Shown: positions 16,473 to 26,014, numbered from the stretch's first letter. The stretch is 64,000 bases of DNA from Rhodobacter sp. (GCA_016704435.1 JADJAB010000009.1:1-64000); one strand, 5' to 3'. Numbers and translations are program-made. Notes: a model not told the origin generated them from the letters alone.

Positions 16473-18590
16473 ATGGCACGCGAATACCCGCTGAACCTTT
16501 ACCGCAACTTCGGGATCATGGCCCATATCGACGCGGGCAAGACCACGACGACCGAGCGGATCCTGTTCTACACCGGCAAGTCCCACAAGCTCGGCGAAGT
16601 CCACGACGGCGCCGCCACCATGGACTGGATGGAGCAAGAGCAGGAACGTGGCATCACGATCACCTCGGCTGCGACCACCACCTTCTGGGAGCGCACCGAA
16701 GACGGCGACAACCCGCAGACCCCGAAGCACCGCTTCAACATCATCGACACCCCCGGCCACGTCGACTTCACCATCGAAGTCGAGCGTTCGCTGGCCGTTC
16801 TGGATGGCGCCGTCTGCCTGCTGGACGCCAACGCCGGGGTCGAGCCGCAGACCGAAACCGTCTGGCGCCAGGCTGACCGCTATGGCGTGCCGCGGATCGT
16901 GTTCGTCAACAAGATGGACAAGATCGGCGCCGACTTCTTCAAATGCGTGAAGATGATCAAGGACCGCACCGGTGCCATTCCCGCCCCGATCGCCCTGCCG
17001 ATCGGCGCCGAGGACAAGCTGGAAGGAATCATCGACCTGGTGACCATGAAGGAATGGGTCTACCAGGGCGAAGACCTGGGCGCGTCCTGGATCATCAAGG
17101 ACATCCGCGCCGAGCTGAAGGCCGAAGCCGACGAATGGCGCAACAAGCTGGTCGAACTTGCCGTCGAGCAGGACGATACCGCCATGGAAGCCTACCTCGA
17201 AGGCACCGAGCCCGACGTGCCGACCCTGCGCGCGCTGATCCGCAAGGGCACGCTGGCCATGGCCTTCGTTCCGGTGACCGCCGGCTCGGCGTTCAAGAAC
17301 AAGGGCGTCCAGCCGGTCCTGAACTCGGTCATCGACTATCTGCCGTCGCCGGTGGACGTGAAGCCCTACATGGGCTTCAAGCCGGGCGACGAGACGGAAA
17401 CCCGCAACATCGCGCGGTCGGCCGATGACAACCAGCCCTTCGCGGCGCTGGCGTTCAAGATCATGAACGACCCCTTCGTCGGCTCGCTCACCTTCACGCG
17501 GATCTATTCGGGCGTGCTGAAGAAGGGCGACCAGATGGTCAACTCGACCAAGCAGCGCAAGGAACGTGTCGGCCGCATGATGATGATGCACGCCATCAAC
17601 CGCGAGGAAATCGACGAGGCCTTCGCGGGCGACATCATCGCGCTGGCGGGCCTGAAGGAAACCACCACCGGCGACACGCTCTGCGATCCGGCCAATCAGG
17701 TGGTTCTGGAAACCATGACCTTCCCGCAGCCGGTGATCGAGATCGCGGTGGAGCCGAAGTCGAAAGCCGACCAGGAGAAGATGGGCATCGCGCTCGCTCG
17801 CCTGGCTGCCGAAGACCCGTCGTTCCGCGTCGAGACCGATCTTGAATCCGGCCAGACCATCATGAAGGGCATGGGCGAACTTCACCTCGACATCCTCGTC
17901 GACCGCATGCGGCGCGAGTTCAAGGTCGAGGCGAACATCGGCGCGCCGCAGGTGGCCTACCGCGAGACGATCAGCCGGGCGACCGAGATCGACTACACCC
18001 ACAAGAAGCAGACCGGCGGTACGGGCCAGTTCGCCCGCATCAAGCTGGAGATCACCCCGACGGAACCGGGCGAAGGCTATTCGTTCGAGTCCAAGATCGT
18101 CGGTGGCGCGGTGCCGAAGGAATACATCCCCGGTGTCGAAAAGGGCATCAAGTCGGTGATGGATAGCGGTCCGCTGGCCGGCTTCCCGGTGATCGACTTC
18201 AAGGTGGTGCTGGTTGACGGTGCCTTCCACGACGTCGACTCCAGCGTGCTGGCCTTCGAGATCGCCACCCGTGCAGCCATGCGCGAGGGCCTGAAGAAAG
18301 CCGGCGCGAAGCTGCTGGAACCGATCATGAAGGTCGAAGTGGTGACGCCGGAAGAATACACCGGCGGTGTGATCGGCGACCTGACCTCGCGTCGGGGCAT
18401 GATCAACGGACAGGACAGCCGCGGCAACGCCAACGTGATCAACGCGATGGTGCCCCTGGCCAACATGTTCGGCTACATCAACAACCTGCGCTCGATGTCT
18501 TCGGGTCGGGCGGTGTTCACGATGCAGTTCGACCACTATGACGCGGTGCCCGAGAACATCTCTCAGGAAATCCAGAAGAAATACGCTTGA
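16473..18590 (+). CDS. fusA: translation elongation factor G
   Basis: 705 residues, intact. This GTPase drives translocation and, with RRF, ribosome recycling. G1 is AHIDAGKTTTTERI (residues 17-30), switch II DTPGHVDFT, and the base-specifying motif NKMDK. Domain IV shows YTHKKQTGGTGQFARIK, and domain V ends with the usual MQFDHYDAVPENISQEI. It is third in the str operon, followed by a 112-base spacer before tuf. Confidence 0.98.
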   Translation: MAREYPLNLYRNFGIMAHIDAGKTTTTERILFYTGKSHKLGEVHDGAATMDWMEQEQERGITITSAATTTFWERTEDGDNPQTPKHRFNIIDTPGHVDFTIEVERSLAVLDGAVCLLDANAGVEPQTETVWRQADRYGVPRIVFVNKMDKIGADFFKCVKMIKDRTGAIPAPIALPIGAEDKLEGIIDLVTMKEWVYQGEDLGASWIIKDIRAELKAEADEWRNKLVELAVEQDDTAMEAYLEGTEPDVPTLRALIRKGTLAMAFVPVTAGSAFKNKGVQPVLNSVIDYLPSPVDVKPYMGFKPGDETETRNIARSADDNQPFAALAFKIMNDPFVGSLTFTRIYSGVLKKGDQMVNSTKQRKERVGRMMMMHAINREEIDEAFAGDIIALAGLKETTTGDTLCDPANQVVLETMTFPQPVIEIAVEPKSKADQEKMGIALARLAAEDPSFRVETDLESGQTIMKGMGELHLDILVDRMRREFKVEANIGAPQVAYRETISRATEIDYTHKKQTGGTGQFARIKLEITPTEPGEGYSFESKIVGGAVPKEYIPGVEKGIKSVMDSGPLAGFPVIDFKVVLVDGAFHDVDSSVLAFEIATRAAMREGLKKAGAKLLEPIMKVEVVTPEEYTGGVIGDLTSRRGMINGQDSRGNANVINAMVPLANMFGYINNLRSMSSGRAVFTMQFDHYDAVPENISQEIQKKYA

Positions 18591-18603
18591 TCGGTGTGGC
18601 GGG

Positions 18604-18676
18604 GAGTTCGCGTTTCAGGTTGAAGCGCAAACCTGAACCCCGCCCTACCACCCCGTAGGCCGGGGTTCACCCCGGC
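18604..18676 (+). other. two hairpins between fusA and tuf
   Basis: A hairpin with arms TTCAGGTT/AACCTGAA lies inside a longer GCGGGG...CCCCGC repeat (18600-18643). A second, with arms GCCGGGG/CCCCGGC, spans 18659-18676 and is preceded by GTAG. Neither has a T-run. The second belongs to a palindrome type seen elsewhere in this window. A role in mRNA processing between fusA and tuf is inferred. Confidence 0.4.
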
Positions 18677-18702
18677 GCCCGCAAAATGAACAGGAGGCCG
18701 AC

Positions 18703-19878
18703 ATGGCAAAGGCAAAGTTTGAACGCAACAAGCCGCATGTGAACATCGGGACCATTGGTCACGTTGACCATGGCAAGACGACGCTGACGGCTGCGATCAC
18801 CAAGTATTTCGGCGAATTCAAGCGCTACGACCAGATCGACAACGCGCCGGAAGAGAAGGCGCGCGGGATCACGATCTCGACCGCGCACGTGGAATACGAG
18901 ACGGCGGCGCGTCACTATGCGCACGTCGACTGCCCCGGCCACGCCGACTATGTGAAGAACATGATCACCGGTGCGGCGCAGATGGACGGCGCGATCCTGG
19001 TCTGTGCTGCCTCGGACGGCCCGATGCCGCAAACGCGCGAGCACATCCTGTTGGGCCGCCAGGTCGGCATTCCCTACATGGTGTGCTACATGAACAAGGT
19101 CGACCTGGTCGATGACCCGGAACTTCTGGAACTGGTCGAGATGGAAGTGCGCGAGCTGTTCTCGTCCTACGACTATCCGGGCGACGACATTCCGATCATC
19201 AAGGGCTCGGCCCACCAGGCCCTGATCGGCGAGCGCAAGGACATCGGCGAGGATTCGGTTCGCGCGCTGATGAACGCGGTCGACGAGTATATCCCGACCC
19301 CGGCGCGCGCGGTCGACCAGCCGTTCCTGATGCCGATCGAGGACGTGTTCTCGATCTCGGGCCGTGGCACGGTTGTGACCGGCCGGATCGAGCGCGGCGT
19401 GATCAACGTCGGCGACGAAGTCGAGATCGTCGGCATCCGCGACACCAAGAAGTCGACCTGCACCGGCGTGGAAATGTTCCGCAAACTGCTGGACCGTGGC
19501 GAGGCTGGCGACAACGTCGGCATCCTGTTGCGCGGCATCGACCGCGAGGGCGTCGAGCGTGGCCAGGTGCTGTGCAAGCCGAAGTCGGTGAACCCGCACA
19601 CCAAGTTCGAGGCCGAAGCCTATATCCTGACCAAGGAAGAGGGCGGCCGCCACACGCCGTTCTTCGCCAACTACCGCCCGCAGTTCTACTTCCGCACCAC
19701 CGACGTGACCGGCACGGTGCAGCTGCCGGCCGGCACCGAGATGGTGATGCCGGGCGACAACCTGAAGTTCGAGGTCGAGCTGATCGCCCCGATCGCGATG
19801 GAAGAAAAGCTGCGCTTCGCCATCCGCGAAGGCGGCCGCACCGTCGGCGCAGGCGTCGTGTCCAAGATCATCGCGTAA
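18703..19878 (+). CDS. tuf: translation elongation factor Tu
   Basis: 391 residues, intact. It delivers aminoacyl-tRNA to the ribosome. G1 GHVDHGKTTLTAAI, switch II DCPGHADYVKNMITGAAQMD and NKVDLVDD are present; domain 3 carries TPFFANYRPQFYFRTTDVTG. AGGAGG lies 7-12 bases before the ATG. Proteobacteria commonly have a second copy elsewhere; this one lies between fusA and rpsJ. Confidence 0.98.
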   Translation: MAKAKFERNKPHVNIGTIGHVDHGKTTLTAAITKYFGEFKRYDQIDNAPEEKARGITISTAHVEYETAARHYAHVDCPGHADYVKNMITGAAQMDGAILVCAASDGPMPQTREHILLGRQVGIPYMVCYMNKVDLVDDPELLELVEMEVRELFSSYDYPGDDIPIIKGSAHQALIGERKDIGEDSVRALMNAVDEYIPTPARAVDQPFLMPIEDVFSISGRGTVVTGRIERGVINVGDEVEIVGIRDTKKSTCTGVEMFRKLLDRGEAGDNVGILLRGIDREGVERGQVLCKPKSVNPHTKFEAEAYILTKEEGGRHTPFFANYRPQFYFRTTDVTGTVQLPAGTEMVMPGDNLKFEVELIAPIAMEEKLRFAIREGGRTVGAGVVSKIIA

Positions 19879-19891
19879 CCAGAACCGGCAG

Positions 19892-19909
19892 GGCGGGGCT
19901 TGCCCCGCC
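19892..19909 (+). other. hairpin between tuf and rpsJ
   Basis: Arms GGCGGGGC and GCCCCGCC with a two-base TT centre form an 8-bp inverted repeat at the str/S10 operon boundary. No T-run follows, so it is a weak terminator candidate at best. Confidence 0.35.
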
Positions 19910-19938
19910 TTCACCTATTCCCGAAGGAAACCAACACG

Positions 19939-20247
19939 ATGCAAGGTCAAACCATCCGCATCAGGCTGAAAGCCTTCGATTACCGCGTTCTGGATGCCAG
20001 CACGCAGGAAATCGTGAACACCGCCAAGCGGACCGGCGCGCAAGTGCGCGGCCCGATCCCGCTGCCGAACAAGATCGAGAAGTTCACGGTTCTCCGTGGC
20101 CCGCACATCGACAAGAAGTCGCGTGATCAGTGGGAAATCCGGACGCACAAGCGTCTTCTCGACATCGTCGATCCGACCCCGCAGACCGTGGACGCGCTCA
20201 TGAAGCTCGACCTCGCTGCCGGTGTCGACGTCGAAATCAAAGTGTGA
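19939..20247 (+). CDS. rpsJ: 30S ribosomal protein S10
   Basis: 102 residues, intact. Besides its place in the 30S head, S10 (NusE) takes part in antitermination with NusB. The ATG at 19939 follows GAAGGAAACC. IRLKAFDYRVLDASTQEIV and the FTVLRGPHIDKKSRDQWEIR loop are typical. It opens the S10 operon; rplC follows after 11 bases. Confidence 0.97.
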   Translation: MQGQTIRIRLKAFDYRVLDASTQEIVNTAKRTGAQVRGPIPLPNKIEKFTVLRGPHIDKKSRDQWEIRTHKRLLDIVDPTPQTVDALMKLDLAAGVDVEIKV

Positions 20248-20258
20248 GGAGCGGAACA

Positions 20259-21129
20259 ATGCGCTCTGGCGTTATCGCAAAGAAGCTGGGCATGACCCGG
20301 CTGTTCCTGGAGGATGGGAAGCAGGTTCCCGTGACCGTCCTTCAACTTGACAACCTGCAGGTCGTGGCCCAGCGCACCGCCGACAAGGATGGCTACACTG
20401 CCGTCCAGTTGGGCGCCGGTCTGGCCAAGGTTTCGCGCACCACCGCCGCGCAGCGCGGCCACTTCGCCAAGGCAAACGTGGCACCAAAGCGCAAGGTGGC
20501 CGAGTTCCGCGTGACCCCCGATTGCCTGATTGGCGTGGGTGAGGAAATCACCGCCAACCACTACTTCGAGGGCCAGTTCGTCGACGTGGCGGGCACCTCG
20601 GTCGGCAAGGGCTTTGCCGGTGCGATGAAGCGGCACAACTTTGCTGGTCTTCGGGCATCGCATGGTGTGTCGGTCAGCCACCGTTCGCACGGCTCCACCG
20701 GTCAGTGCCAGGACCCCGGCAAGGTGTTCAAGGGCAAGAAGATGGCCGGCCACATGGGCGCCGTTCGTGTGACCACGCAGAACCTGCAGGTCGTGCGCAC
20801 CGATGCCGACCGTGGCCTGATCATGATCAAGGGCGCGGTCCCCGGTGCAGCCGGCGGCTGGGTCACCGTCAAGGACGCGGTCAAGAAGCCGGTTTCCGAT
20901 CTGGCGATCATGCCGGCTGGCCTGCGCTCTGCTGCGAAGGCTGCTCAGGCGGCGGCCGATGCCGCTGCTGCGGCGGCGGCTGCCGAAGCCGAAGCTGCCG
21001 AGGCAGCAAAGCTGGAAGCCAGGCGCGAAGCTGCGCCCTAAAGCCGCCGCTGCCGAAGCCGCGCTGAAGGGTGACGCTGAGGCCAATGATGATGCGGGTG
21101 ACGCAAAGCCCGAAGGCGGTGAAGCATGA
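20259..21129 (+). CDS. rplC: 50S ribosomal protein L3 with Ala/Glu-rich C-terminal extension (one-base insertion)
   Basis: L3 is an early 50S assembly protein whose loop reaches the peptidyl transferase centre. The core begins MRSGVIAKKLGMTRLF and contains SHRSHGSTGQCQDPGKVFKG, with the Gln that PrmB methylates in other bacteria. After about residue 225 there is an Ala/Glu/Lys-rich low-complexity tail of about 60 residues, as in other Rhodobacterales. An extra base at about 21021 shifts the tail; repaired, it ends at TGA 21127-21129, overlapping the rplD start, for 289 residues. Confidence 0.94.
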
Positions 21130-21746
21130 AACTCGATGTGATCAAGCTGGACGGCAAGAAGGCCGGTTCGATCGACCTGGACGAAGCGCTGTTCGGGCTG
21201 GAGCCCCGCGCCGACATCCTGCACCGCGTGGTGCGCTGGCAGCGGGCGAAGGCCCAGGCCGGCACCCATTCGACACTGGGACGGTCGGAGGTCAGCTATT
21301 CGACCAAGAAGATCTATCGCCAGAAGGGCACCGGCGGCGCACGCCACGGTTCCCGCAAGGCGCCGATCTTCCGCAAGGGTGGTGTTGCCAAGGGCCCGCA
21401 GCCCCGCAGCCACGCCCATGACCTGCCGAAAAAGTTCCGCGCCCTTGGTCTGCGGCATGCGCTGTCCGCCAAGCTGAAGGCGGGCGAGTTGGTGATCATC
21501 GATACGATCGCCATGGCCGAGGCCAAGACCGCCACCCTGGCCAAGACCGCCAAGGAACTGGGCTGGAAGCGCGTGCTGATCATCGACGGCGCCACGGTTG
21601 ACGCGAATTTCGCGCTGGCCGCCCGCAACGTCGAAGGCGTCGACGTGCTGCCGACCATTGGCGCCAATGTCTATGACATCCTCAAGCGTGACACCCTGGT
21701 GATCACGAAGGCCGGTGTCGAAGCCCTGGAGGCCCGTCTGAAATGA
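21126..21746 (+). CDS. rplD: 50S ribosomal protein L4
   Basis: 206 residues, intact. L4 lines the peptide exit tunnel and in many proteobacteria regulates the S10 operon. The tunnel-loop region STKKIYRQKGTGGARHGSRK at about residues 59-78 is conserved. The start overlaps the rplC stop (ATGA) and the end overlaps rplW, indicating coupled translation. Confidence 0.97.
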   Translation: MKLDVIKLDGKKAGSIDLDEALFGLEPRADILHRVVRWQRAKAQAGTHSTLGRSEVSYSTKKIYRQKGTGGARHGSRKAPIFRKGGVAKGPQPRSHAHDLPKKFRALGLRHALSAKLKAGELVIIDTIAMAEAKTATLAKTAKELGWKRVLIIDGATVDANFALAARNVEGVDVLPTIGANVYDILKRDTLVITKAGVEALEARLK

Positions 21747-22063
21747 GCAAGGCACCGAAAAGCGCCGTGGCCGCAAAGCCCGAGCATTACGACGTGATCC
21801 GCAAGCCCATCATCACCGAAAAGGCCACCATGGCCTCGGAGGCGGGTGCCGTGGTCTTCCAGGTGGCGATCGACTCGACCAAGCCGCAGATCAAGGAGGC
21901 CGTCGAGGCCGTCTTTGGTGTGAAGGTCAAGGCCGTGAACACCACCATCACCAAGGGCAAGGCCAAGAAGTTCCGTGGCCGCGCTGGTGAGCGGAGCGAC
22001 AAGAAAAAGGCGTATGTGACCCTTGAAGAGGGGAACACTATCGACGTCTCCACGGGCCTCTGA
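21743..22063 (+). CDS. rplW: 50S ribosomal protein L23
   Basis: 106 residues, intact. L23 sits at the exit of the tunnel and docks SRP and trigger factor. HYDVIRKPIITEKATM and VKVKAVNTTITKGKAKKFRG are characteristic. The gene overlaps rplD by 4 bases. An unusual 151-base gap follows before rplB. Confidence 0.97.
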   Translation: MSKAPKSAVAAKPEHYDVIRKPIITEKATMASEAGAVVFQVAIDSTKPQIKEAVEAVFGVKVKAVNTTITKGKAKKFRGRAGERSDKKKAYVTLEEGNTIDVSTGL

Positions 22064-22082
22064 TAGAAGCCCGACGAATCTG

Positions 22083-22115
22083 GCGGCCCCGGGATTTCCG
22101 GGGCCGCGGATTTTT
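22083..22115 (+). terminator. intrinsic terminator-like hairpin between rplW and rplB
   Basis: A perfect 10-bp stem (GCGGCCCCGG / CCGGGGCCGC) with a GATTT loop is followed by GGATTTTT. It has every feature of a Rho-independent terminator but lies inside the S10 operon, so it may act as an attenuator or rely on antitermination. No gene or consensus promoter is visible in the rest of the gap (22116-22214). Confidence 0.65.
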
Positions 22116-22214
22116 CCGAATCCCCGTTCATAGGGGCGGAAATCACCATCGGGGAGCTTCGGCGCCCTTCACCTCGGGTCGCAAGACCCAGATAGCAAGC
22201 GGAAGACAGTAATC

Positions 22215-23054
22215 ATGGCACTCAAGTCGTATAAGCCGACGACGCCTGGCCAGCGCGGGCTGGTTCTGATCGACCGTTCGGAGCTGTGGAAAGGCCGTCC
22301 TGTAAAAGCCCTGACCGAGGGTTTGCACAGTCATGGTGGCCGGAACAACACCGGACGTATCACGATGTTCCACCAGGGTGGCCGGGCCAAGCGCCTGTAC
22401 CGCGTGGTGGATTTCAAGCGCCGTAAGTGGGACATGCCCGCGACCATCGAGCGTATCGAATATGACCCCAACCGCACCGCCTTCATCGCGCTGGTGAAGT
22501 ACGGCGACGGCGAGCTGGCCTATATCCTGGCACCGCAGCGTCTGGCCGTGGGTGACAGCATCGTCGCCGGCGCCAAGGTCGACGTGAAGCCGGGCAATGC
22601 GATGCCGTTCTCGGGCATGCCGATCGGCACGATCGTGCACAACGTCGAACTGAAGCCGGGCAAGGGCGGCCAGATGGCCCGTGCGGCGGGCACATATGCC
22701 CAGTTTGTCGGCCGCGATGGCAGCTACGCGCAGATCCGGCTGTCGTCCGGCGAACTGCGTCTGGTACGTCAGGAATGCATGGCCACCATCGGTGCCGTGT
22801 CGAACCCCGACAACTCGAACCAGAACTTCGGCAAGGCGGGCCGCATGCGCTACAAGGGCATCCGCCCGACGGTGCGCGGTGTCGCCATGAACCCGATCGA
22901 CCACCCGCACGGCGGCGGCGAAGGCCGCACCAGCGGTGGCCGTCACCCGGTTACCCCCTGGGGCAAAGGCACCAAGGGCAACCGCACCCGCAAGAACACC
23001 ACGACGGACAAATTCATCGTCCGCTCGCGCCACGCCAAGAAGAAAGGGCGCTGA
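22215..23054 (+). CDS. rplB: 50S ribosomal protein L2
   Basis: 279 residues, intact. L2 is needed for subunit association and peptidyl transfer. The C-terminal signature NPIDHPHGGGEGRTSGGRHP contains the functionally important His. The basic tail RSRHAKKKGR is normal. rpsS follows after 3 bases. Confidence 0.98.
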   Translation: MALKSYKPTTPGQRGLVLIDRSELWKGRPVKALTEGLHSHGGRNNTGRITMFHQGGRAKRLYRVVDFKRRKWDMPATIERIEYDPNRTAFIALVKYGDGELAYILAPQRLAVGDSIVAGAKVDVKPGNAMPFSGMPIGTIVHNVELKPGKGGQMARAAGTYAQFVGRDGSYAQIRLSSGELRLVRQECMATIGAVSNPDNSNQNFGKAGRMRYKGIRPTVRGVAMNPIDHPHGGGEGRTSGGRHPVTPWGKGTKGNRTRKNTTTDKFIVRSRHAKKKGR

Positions 23055-23057
23055 TCC

Positions 23058-23336
23058 ATGTCCCGTTCCGTATGGAAAGGCCCGTTCGTCGACGGCTATC
23101 TGCTGAAGAAGGCAGAGACCTCGCGCGCCTCGGGCAAAAGCGAAGTGATCAAGATCTGGTCGCGCCGTTCCACCATCCTGCCGCAGTTTGTTGGCCTGAC
23201 CTTCGGGGTCTACAACGGCCGCAAGCACATTGCGGTCAACGTGACCGAAGAAATGATCGGCCAGAAGTTCGGTGAATATTCGCCGACGCGGACCTACTAC
23301 GGTCACGCCGCCGACAAAAAAGCCAAGAGGAAATAA
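23058..23336 (+). CDS. rpsS: 30S ribosomal protein S19
   Basis: 92 residues, intact; a 30S head protein contacting S13. The signature IWSRRSTILPQFVGLTFGVY is followed by NGRKHIAVNVTEEMIGQKFG and the C-terminal EYSPTRTYYGHAADKKAKR. rplV begins 3 bases after the stop. Confidence 0.97.
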   Translation: MSRSVWKGPFVDGYLLKKAETSRASGKSEVIKIWSRRSTILPQFVGLTFGVYNGRKHIAVNVTEEMIGQKFGEYSPTRTYYGHAADKKAKRK

Positions 23337-23339
23337 GCC

Positions 23340-23720
23340 ATGGGTGCGGAAAAGAACCCCCGCCGCGTGGCGGATAACGAAGCGATGGCGATTGCGCGCA
23401 TGCTGCGCACCAGCCCGCAGAAGCTGAATCTGGTTGCGGGGCTGATCCGCGGCAAGAAAGTGGAAAAGGCCCTTTCGGACCTGACCTTCTCCAAGCGCCG
23501 CATCGCCGGCGAGGTGAAGAAGGTGCTGCAGTCGGCCATCGCCAACGCCGAAAACAACCACGGTCTTGACGTCGACAATCTGATCGTGGCGGAAGCCTGG
23601 GTTGGCAAGAACCTGGTGATGAAGCGCGGCCGTCCGCGGGCGCGTGGCCGGTTCGGCAAGATCATGAAGCCGTTCTCAGAGATCACCATCAAGGTTCGTC
23701 AAACCGGGGAGTCTGCATAA
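23340..23720 (+). CDS. rplV: 50S ribosomal protein L22
   Basis: 126 residues, intact. L22 lines the exit tunnel; its hairpin loop region MKRGRPRARGRFGKIMKPFS is near the C-terminus. The stop codon overlaps the rpsC start by one base (TAATG). Confidence 0.97.
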   Translation: MGAEKNPRRVADNEAMAIARMLRTSPQKLNLVAGLIRGKKVEKALSDLTFSKRRIAGEVKKVLQSAIANAENNHGLDVDNLIVAEAWVGKNLVMKRGRPRARGRFGKIMKPFSEITIKVRQTGESA

Positions 23721-24436
23721 TGGGTCAGAAGGTCAACCCGATCGGGATGCGTCTGCAGGTCAACCGGACCTGGGACAGCCGCTGGTTCGCCGAGTCGAAG
23801 GACTATGGCAACCTGCTTCTTGAAGACCTCAAGATGCGCGAGTTCATCCACAAGGAAGCCAAGCAGGCCGGCGTCAGCCGCGTCATCATCGAGCGTCCGC
23901 ACAAGAAGTGCCGTGTGACCATTCACACTGCGCGTCCGGGCGTGATCATCGGCAAGAAAGGCGCCGATATCGAAACCCTGCGCAAGAAGCTGGCCGCCTT
24001 CACCAAGTCGGACCTGCATCTCAACATCGTTGAAGTCCGCAAGCCCGAACTGGACGCGCAGCTGGTGGCGGAATCGATCGCCCAGCAGCTCGAACGCCGG
24101 GTATCCTTCCGTCGCGCCATGAAGCGTGGCGTGCAGAACGCGATGCGTATGGGCGCCCTCGGCATCCGTGTGAACGTCTCTGGCCGCCTTGGCGGCGCCG
24201 AGATCGCCCGGACCGAATGGTACCGCGAAGGCCGCGTGCCGCTGCACACCCTGCGCGCCGACATCGACTATGCCTTGTCGGAAGCCGTGACCCCTTACGG
24301 GATCATCGGTGTGAAGGTCTGGGTTTTCAAGGGCGAGATCCTTGAGCACGATCCCCAGGCCCATGACCGTCGTCTTGCCGAAGCGGCTGACGGCCCGTCC
24401 CCGCGTGGGCCGCGCCGCGACCGCGAGCGCGCGTAA
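23720..24436 (+). CDS. rpsC: 30S ribosomal protein S3
   Basis: 238 residues, intact. S3 lies at the mRNA entry channel. MGQKVNPIGMRLQVNRTWDS opens the protein, the KH motif GVIIGKKGADIETLRKKL spans about residues 74-91, and GVKVWVFKGEILEHDPQAHD lies near the end, with an Arg-rich tail. rplP follows after 13 bases. Confidence 0.97.
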   Translation: MGQKVNPIGMRLQVNRTWDSRWFAESKDYGNLLLEDLKMREFIHKEAKQAGVSRVIIERPHKKCRVTIHTARPGVIIGKKGADIETLRKKLAAFTKSDLHLNIVEVRKPELDAQLVAESIAQQLERRVSFRRAMKRGVQNAMRMGALGIRVNVSGRLGGAEIARTEWYREGRVPLHTLRADIDYALSEAVTPYGIIGVKVWVFKGEILEHDPQAHDRRLAEAADGPSPRGPRRDRERA

Positions 24437-24449
24437 GGAGTAACGGAAA

Positions 24450-24863
24450 ATGCTGCAACCGAAGCGCACAAAATTCCGCAAGATGCACAAGGGCCGGATT
24501 CACGGCGAAGCCAAGGGTGGCTTTCTCTTGAACTTCGGCTCCTTCGCGCTGAAAGCGACCGAGCCCGAGCGCGTCACCGCGCGTCAGATCGAAGCGGCCC
24601 GCCGCGCGATCACCCGCCACATGAAGCGTCAGGGCCGGGTCTGGATCCGGATTTTCCCGGATGTCCCGGTCTCGGCCAAGCCGGTCGAAGTGCGGATGGG
24701 CAAGGGCAAGGGCTCGGTCGACTTCTGGGCGGCCAAGGTCAAGCCGGGCCGCATCATGTTCGAGATCGACGGCGTTGCCGAAGATATCGCGCGTGAGGCC
24801 CTGCGTCTGGGTGCCATGAAACTGCCGGTCACTACGCGCATCGTCGCCAAGGAAGACTGGTAG
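24450..24863 (+). CDS. rplP: 50S ribosomal protein L16
   Basis: 137 residues, intact. L16 organises the A-site tRNA elbow region. MLQPKRTKFRKMHKGRIHGE and the signature RMGKGKGSVDFWAAKVKPGR are present. In most bacteria rpmC follows directly; here the operon is interrupted for 2.0 kb. Confidence 0.97.
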   Translation: MLQPKRTKFRKMHKGRIHGEAKGGFLLNFGSFALKATEPERVTARQIEAARRAITRHMKRQGRVWIRIFPDVPVSAKPVEVRMGKGKGSVDFWAAKVKPGRIMFEIDGVAEDIAREALRLGAMKLPVTTRIVAKEDW

Positions 24864-24866
24864 GGA

Positions 24867-24888
24867 GTCGGGGTTAACCCCGACCTAC
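24867..24888. repeat. palindromic element ending in CCTAC after rplP
   Basis: The perfect palindrome GTCGGGGTTAACCCCGAC is followed by CTAC. Related elements with the same outer GTAGG/CCTAC bases lie at 18655, about 31191 (weak) and 51521, always just outside coding sequence, suggesting a small dispersed intergenic repeat family. Confidence 0.5.
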
Positions 24889-24896
24889 GAAAACGG

Positions 24897-24926
24897 GGCC
24901 CCTGCCGGAAACGGTGGGGGCCTTTT
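24897..24926 (+). terminator. Rho-independent terminator after rplP
   Basis: An 11-bp stem with a GAAA tetraloop (arms GGCCCCTGCCG / CGGTGGGGGCC) is followed by TTTT. It should end transcription from the S10 operon before the oxygenase-like gene, so rpmC and later genes probably need another promoter or readthrough. Confidence 0.8.
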
Positions 24927-24943
24927 CACTATGGGAGCCCGAG

Positions 24944-25717
24944 ATGGCAGAGATCACGTCGCTTTTCGTCACCCGTCTTTACCGGGCCGGTCTGAACGAA
25001 CTGGCCAGGAAGAAGGTCGACTACGCCGAACTGCACGCCACCTGCGATGCCGTGGCCGAGGATGATGAGGCCGGGCAGGAGTGGTGCGAGGCCAATGGCT
25101 ATCCCGGCTATACCTCCTATGCCTCGCTAGATGATCTGCCCTGGCGAATGCCGATCTTTGCCGATCTGGAGAAGGCGCTGGACAAGCATGTGGCGGCGTT
25201 TTGCAAGGATCTGGGCTTTGATCTGGACGGCAAGAAGCTGAAACTGAACGCGCTGTGGATCAACATCCTGCCCGAAGGCGGCACCCACGCCAGCCACATC
25301 CACCCGCATTCGGTGATCTCGGGCACGACCTATGTCGCGATGCCGGAGGGGACCTCGGCGCTGAAGCTGGAGGACCCCCGCCTGCCGATGATGATGATGG
25401 CGCCGCTGGTGCGGAAAGATGCGGGGCAGGAGTTGCAACGGTTTGTCTACGTCAAACCCGTGGTCGGCGACGTGCTGATGTGGGAAAGCTGGCTGCGCCA
25501 TGAGGTGCCGATGAACATGTCCGAGGAAGAGCGGATATCGGTCAGCTTCAACTATGGGTGGGGTAGGGCGTATCTTGAAGCGGCGATCGGAGTGGCAGCC
25601 CGCGCGGGGTCAGTACGCGGTTTACTGCGCCACAAAATGCGTGAACAGGTTCAGGGCGTTCGAGGTTCTGGCAAACGGTGCACAATGATGTCGGTATCTC
25701 TTCGATATAAGCGTTGA
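24944..25717 (+). CDS. TIGR02466-like putative 2-oxoglutarate/Fe(II)-type oxygenase
   Basis: From ATG 24944 (MAEITSLFVTRLYRAGLNEL) about 207 residues match the pattern of a small oxygenase-like family: LNALWINILPEGGTHASHIH then HPHSVISGTTYVAMPEG (the HxH iron site), VGDVLMWESWLRHEVPMN (distal His) and the terminal ISVSFNYGWG. Such proteins normally end at this point. As written the frame continues about 50 residues into the abnormal poly-G region; if one G were missing at about 25560-25564 the natural end would be TAG there. The substrate is unknown. The gene comes right after the rplP terminator. Confidence 0.7.
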   Translation: MAEITSLFVTRLYRAGLNELARKKVDYAELHATCDAVAEDDEAGQEWCEANGYPGYTSYASLDDLPWRMPIFADLEKALDKHVAAFCKDLGFDLDGKKLKLNALWINILPEGGTHASHIHPHSVISGTTYVAMPEGTSALKLEDPRLPMMMMAPLVRKDAGQELQRFVYVKPVVGDVLMWESWLRHEVPMNMSEEERISVSFNYGWGRAYLEAAIGVAARAGSVRGLLRHKMREQVQGVRGSGKRCTMMSVSLRYKR

Positions 25718-25792
25718 AGCCCTTGAGTGGTTCCACATGTCTTGGCGTCTCGGGCCTGGGCGTCCTGCGTGGTTTCCGCCGGGGGCGCGGGC

Positions 25793-26014
<222 letters not shown>

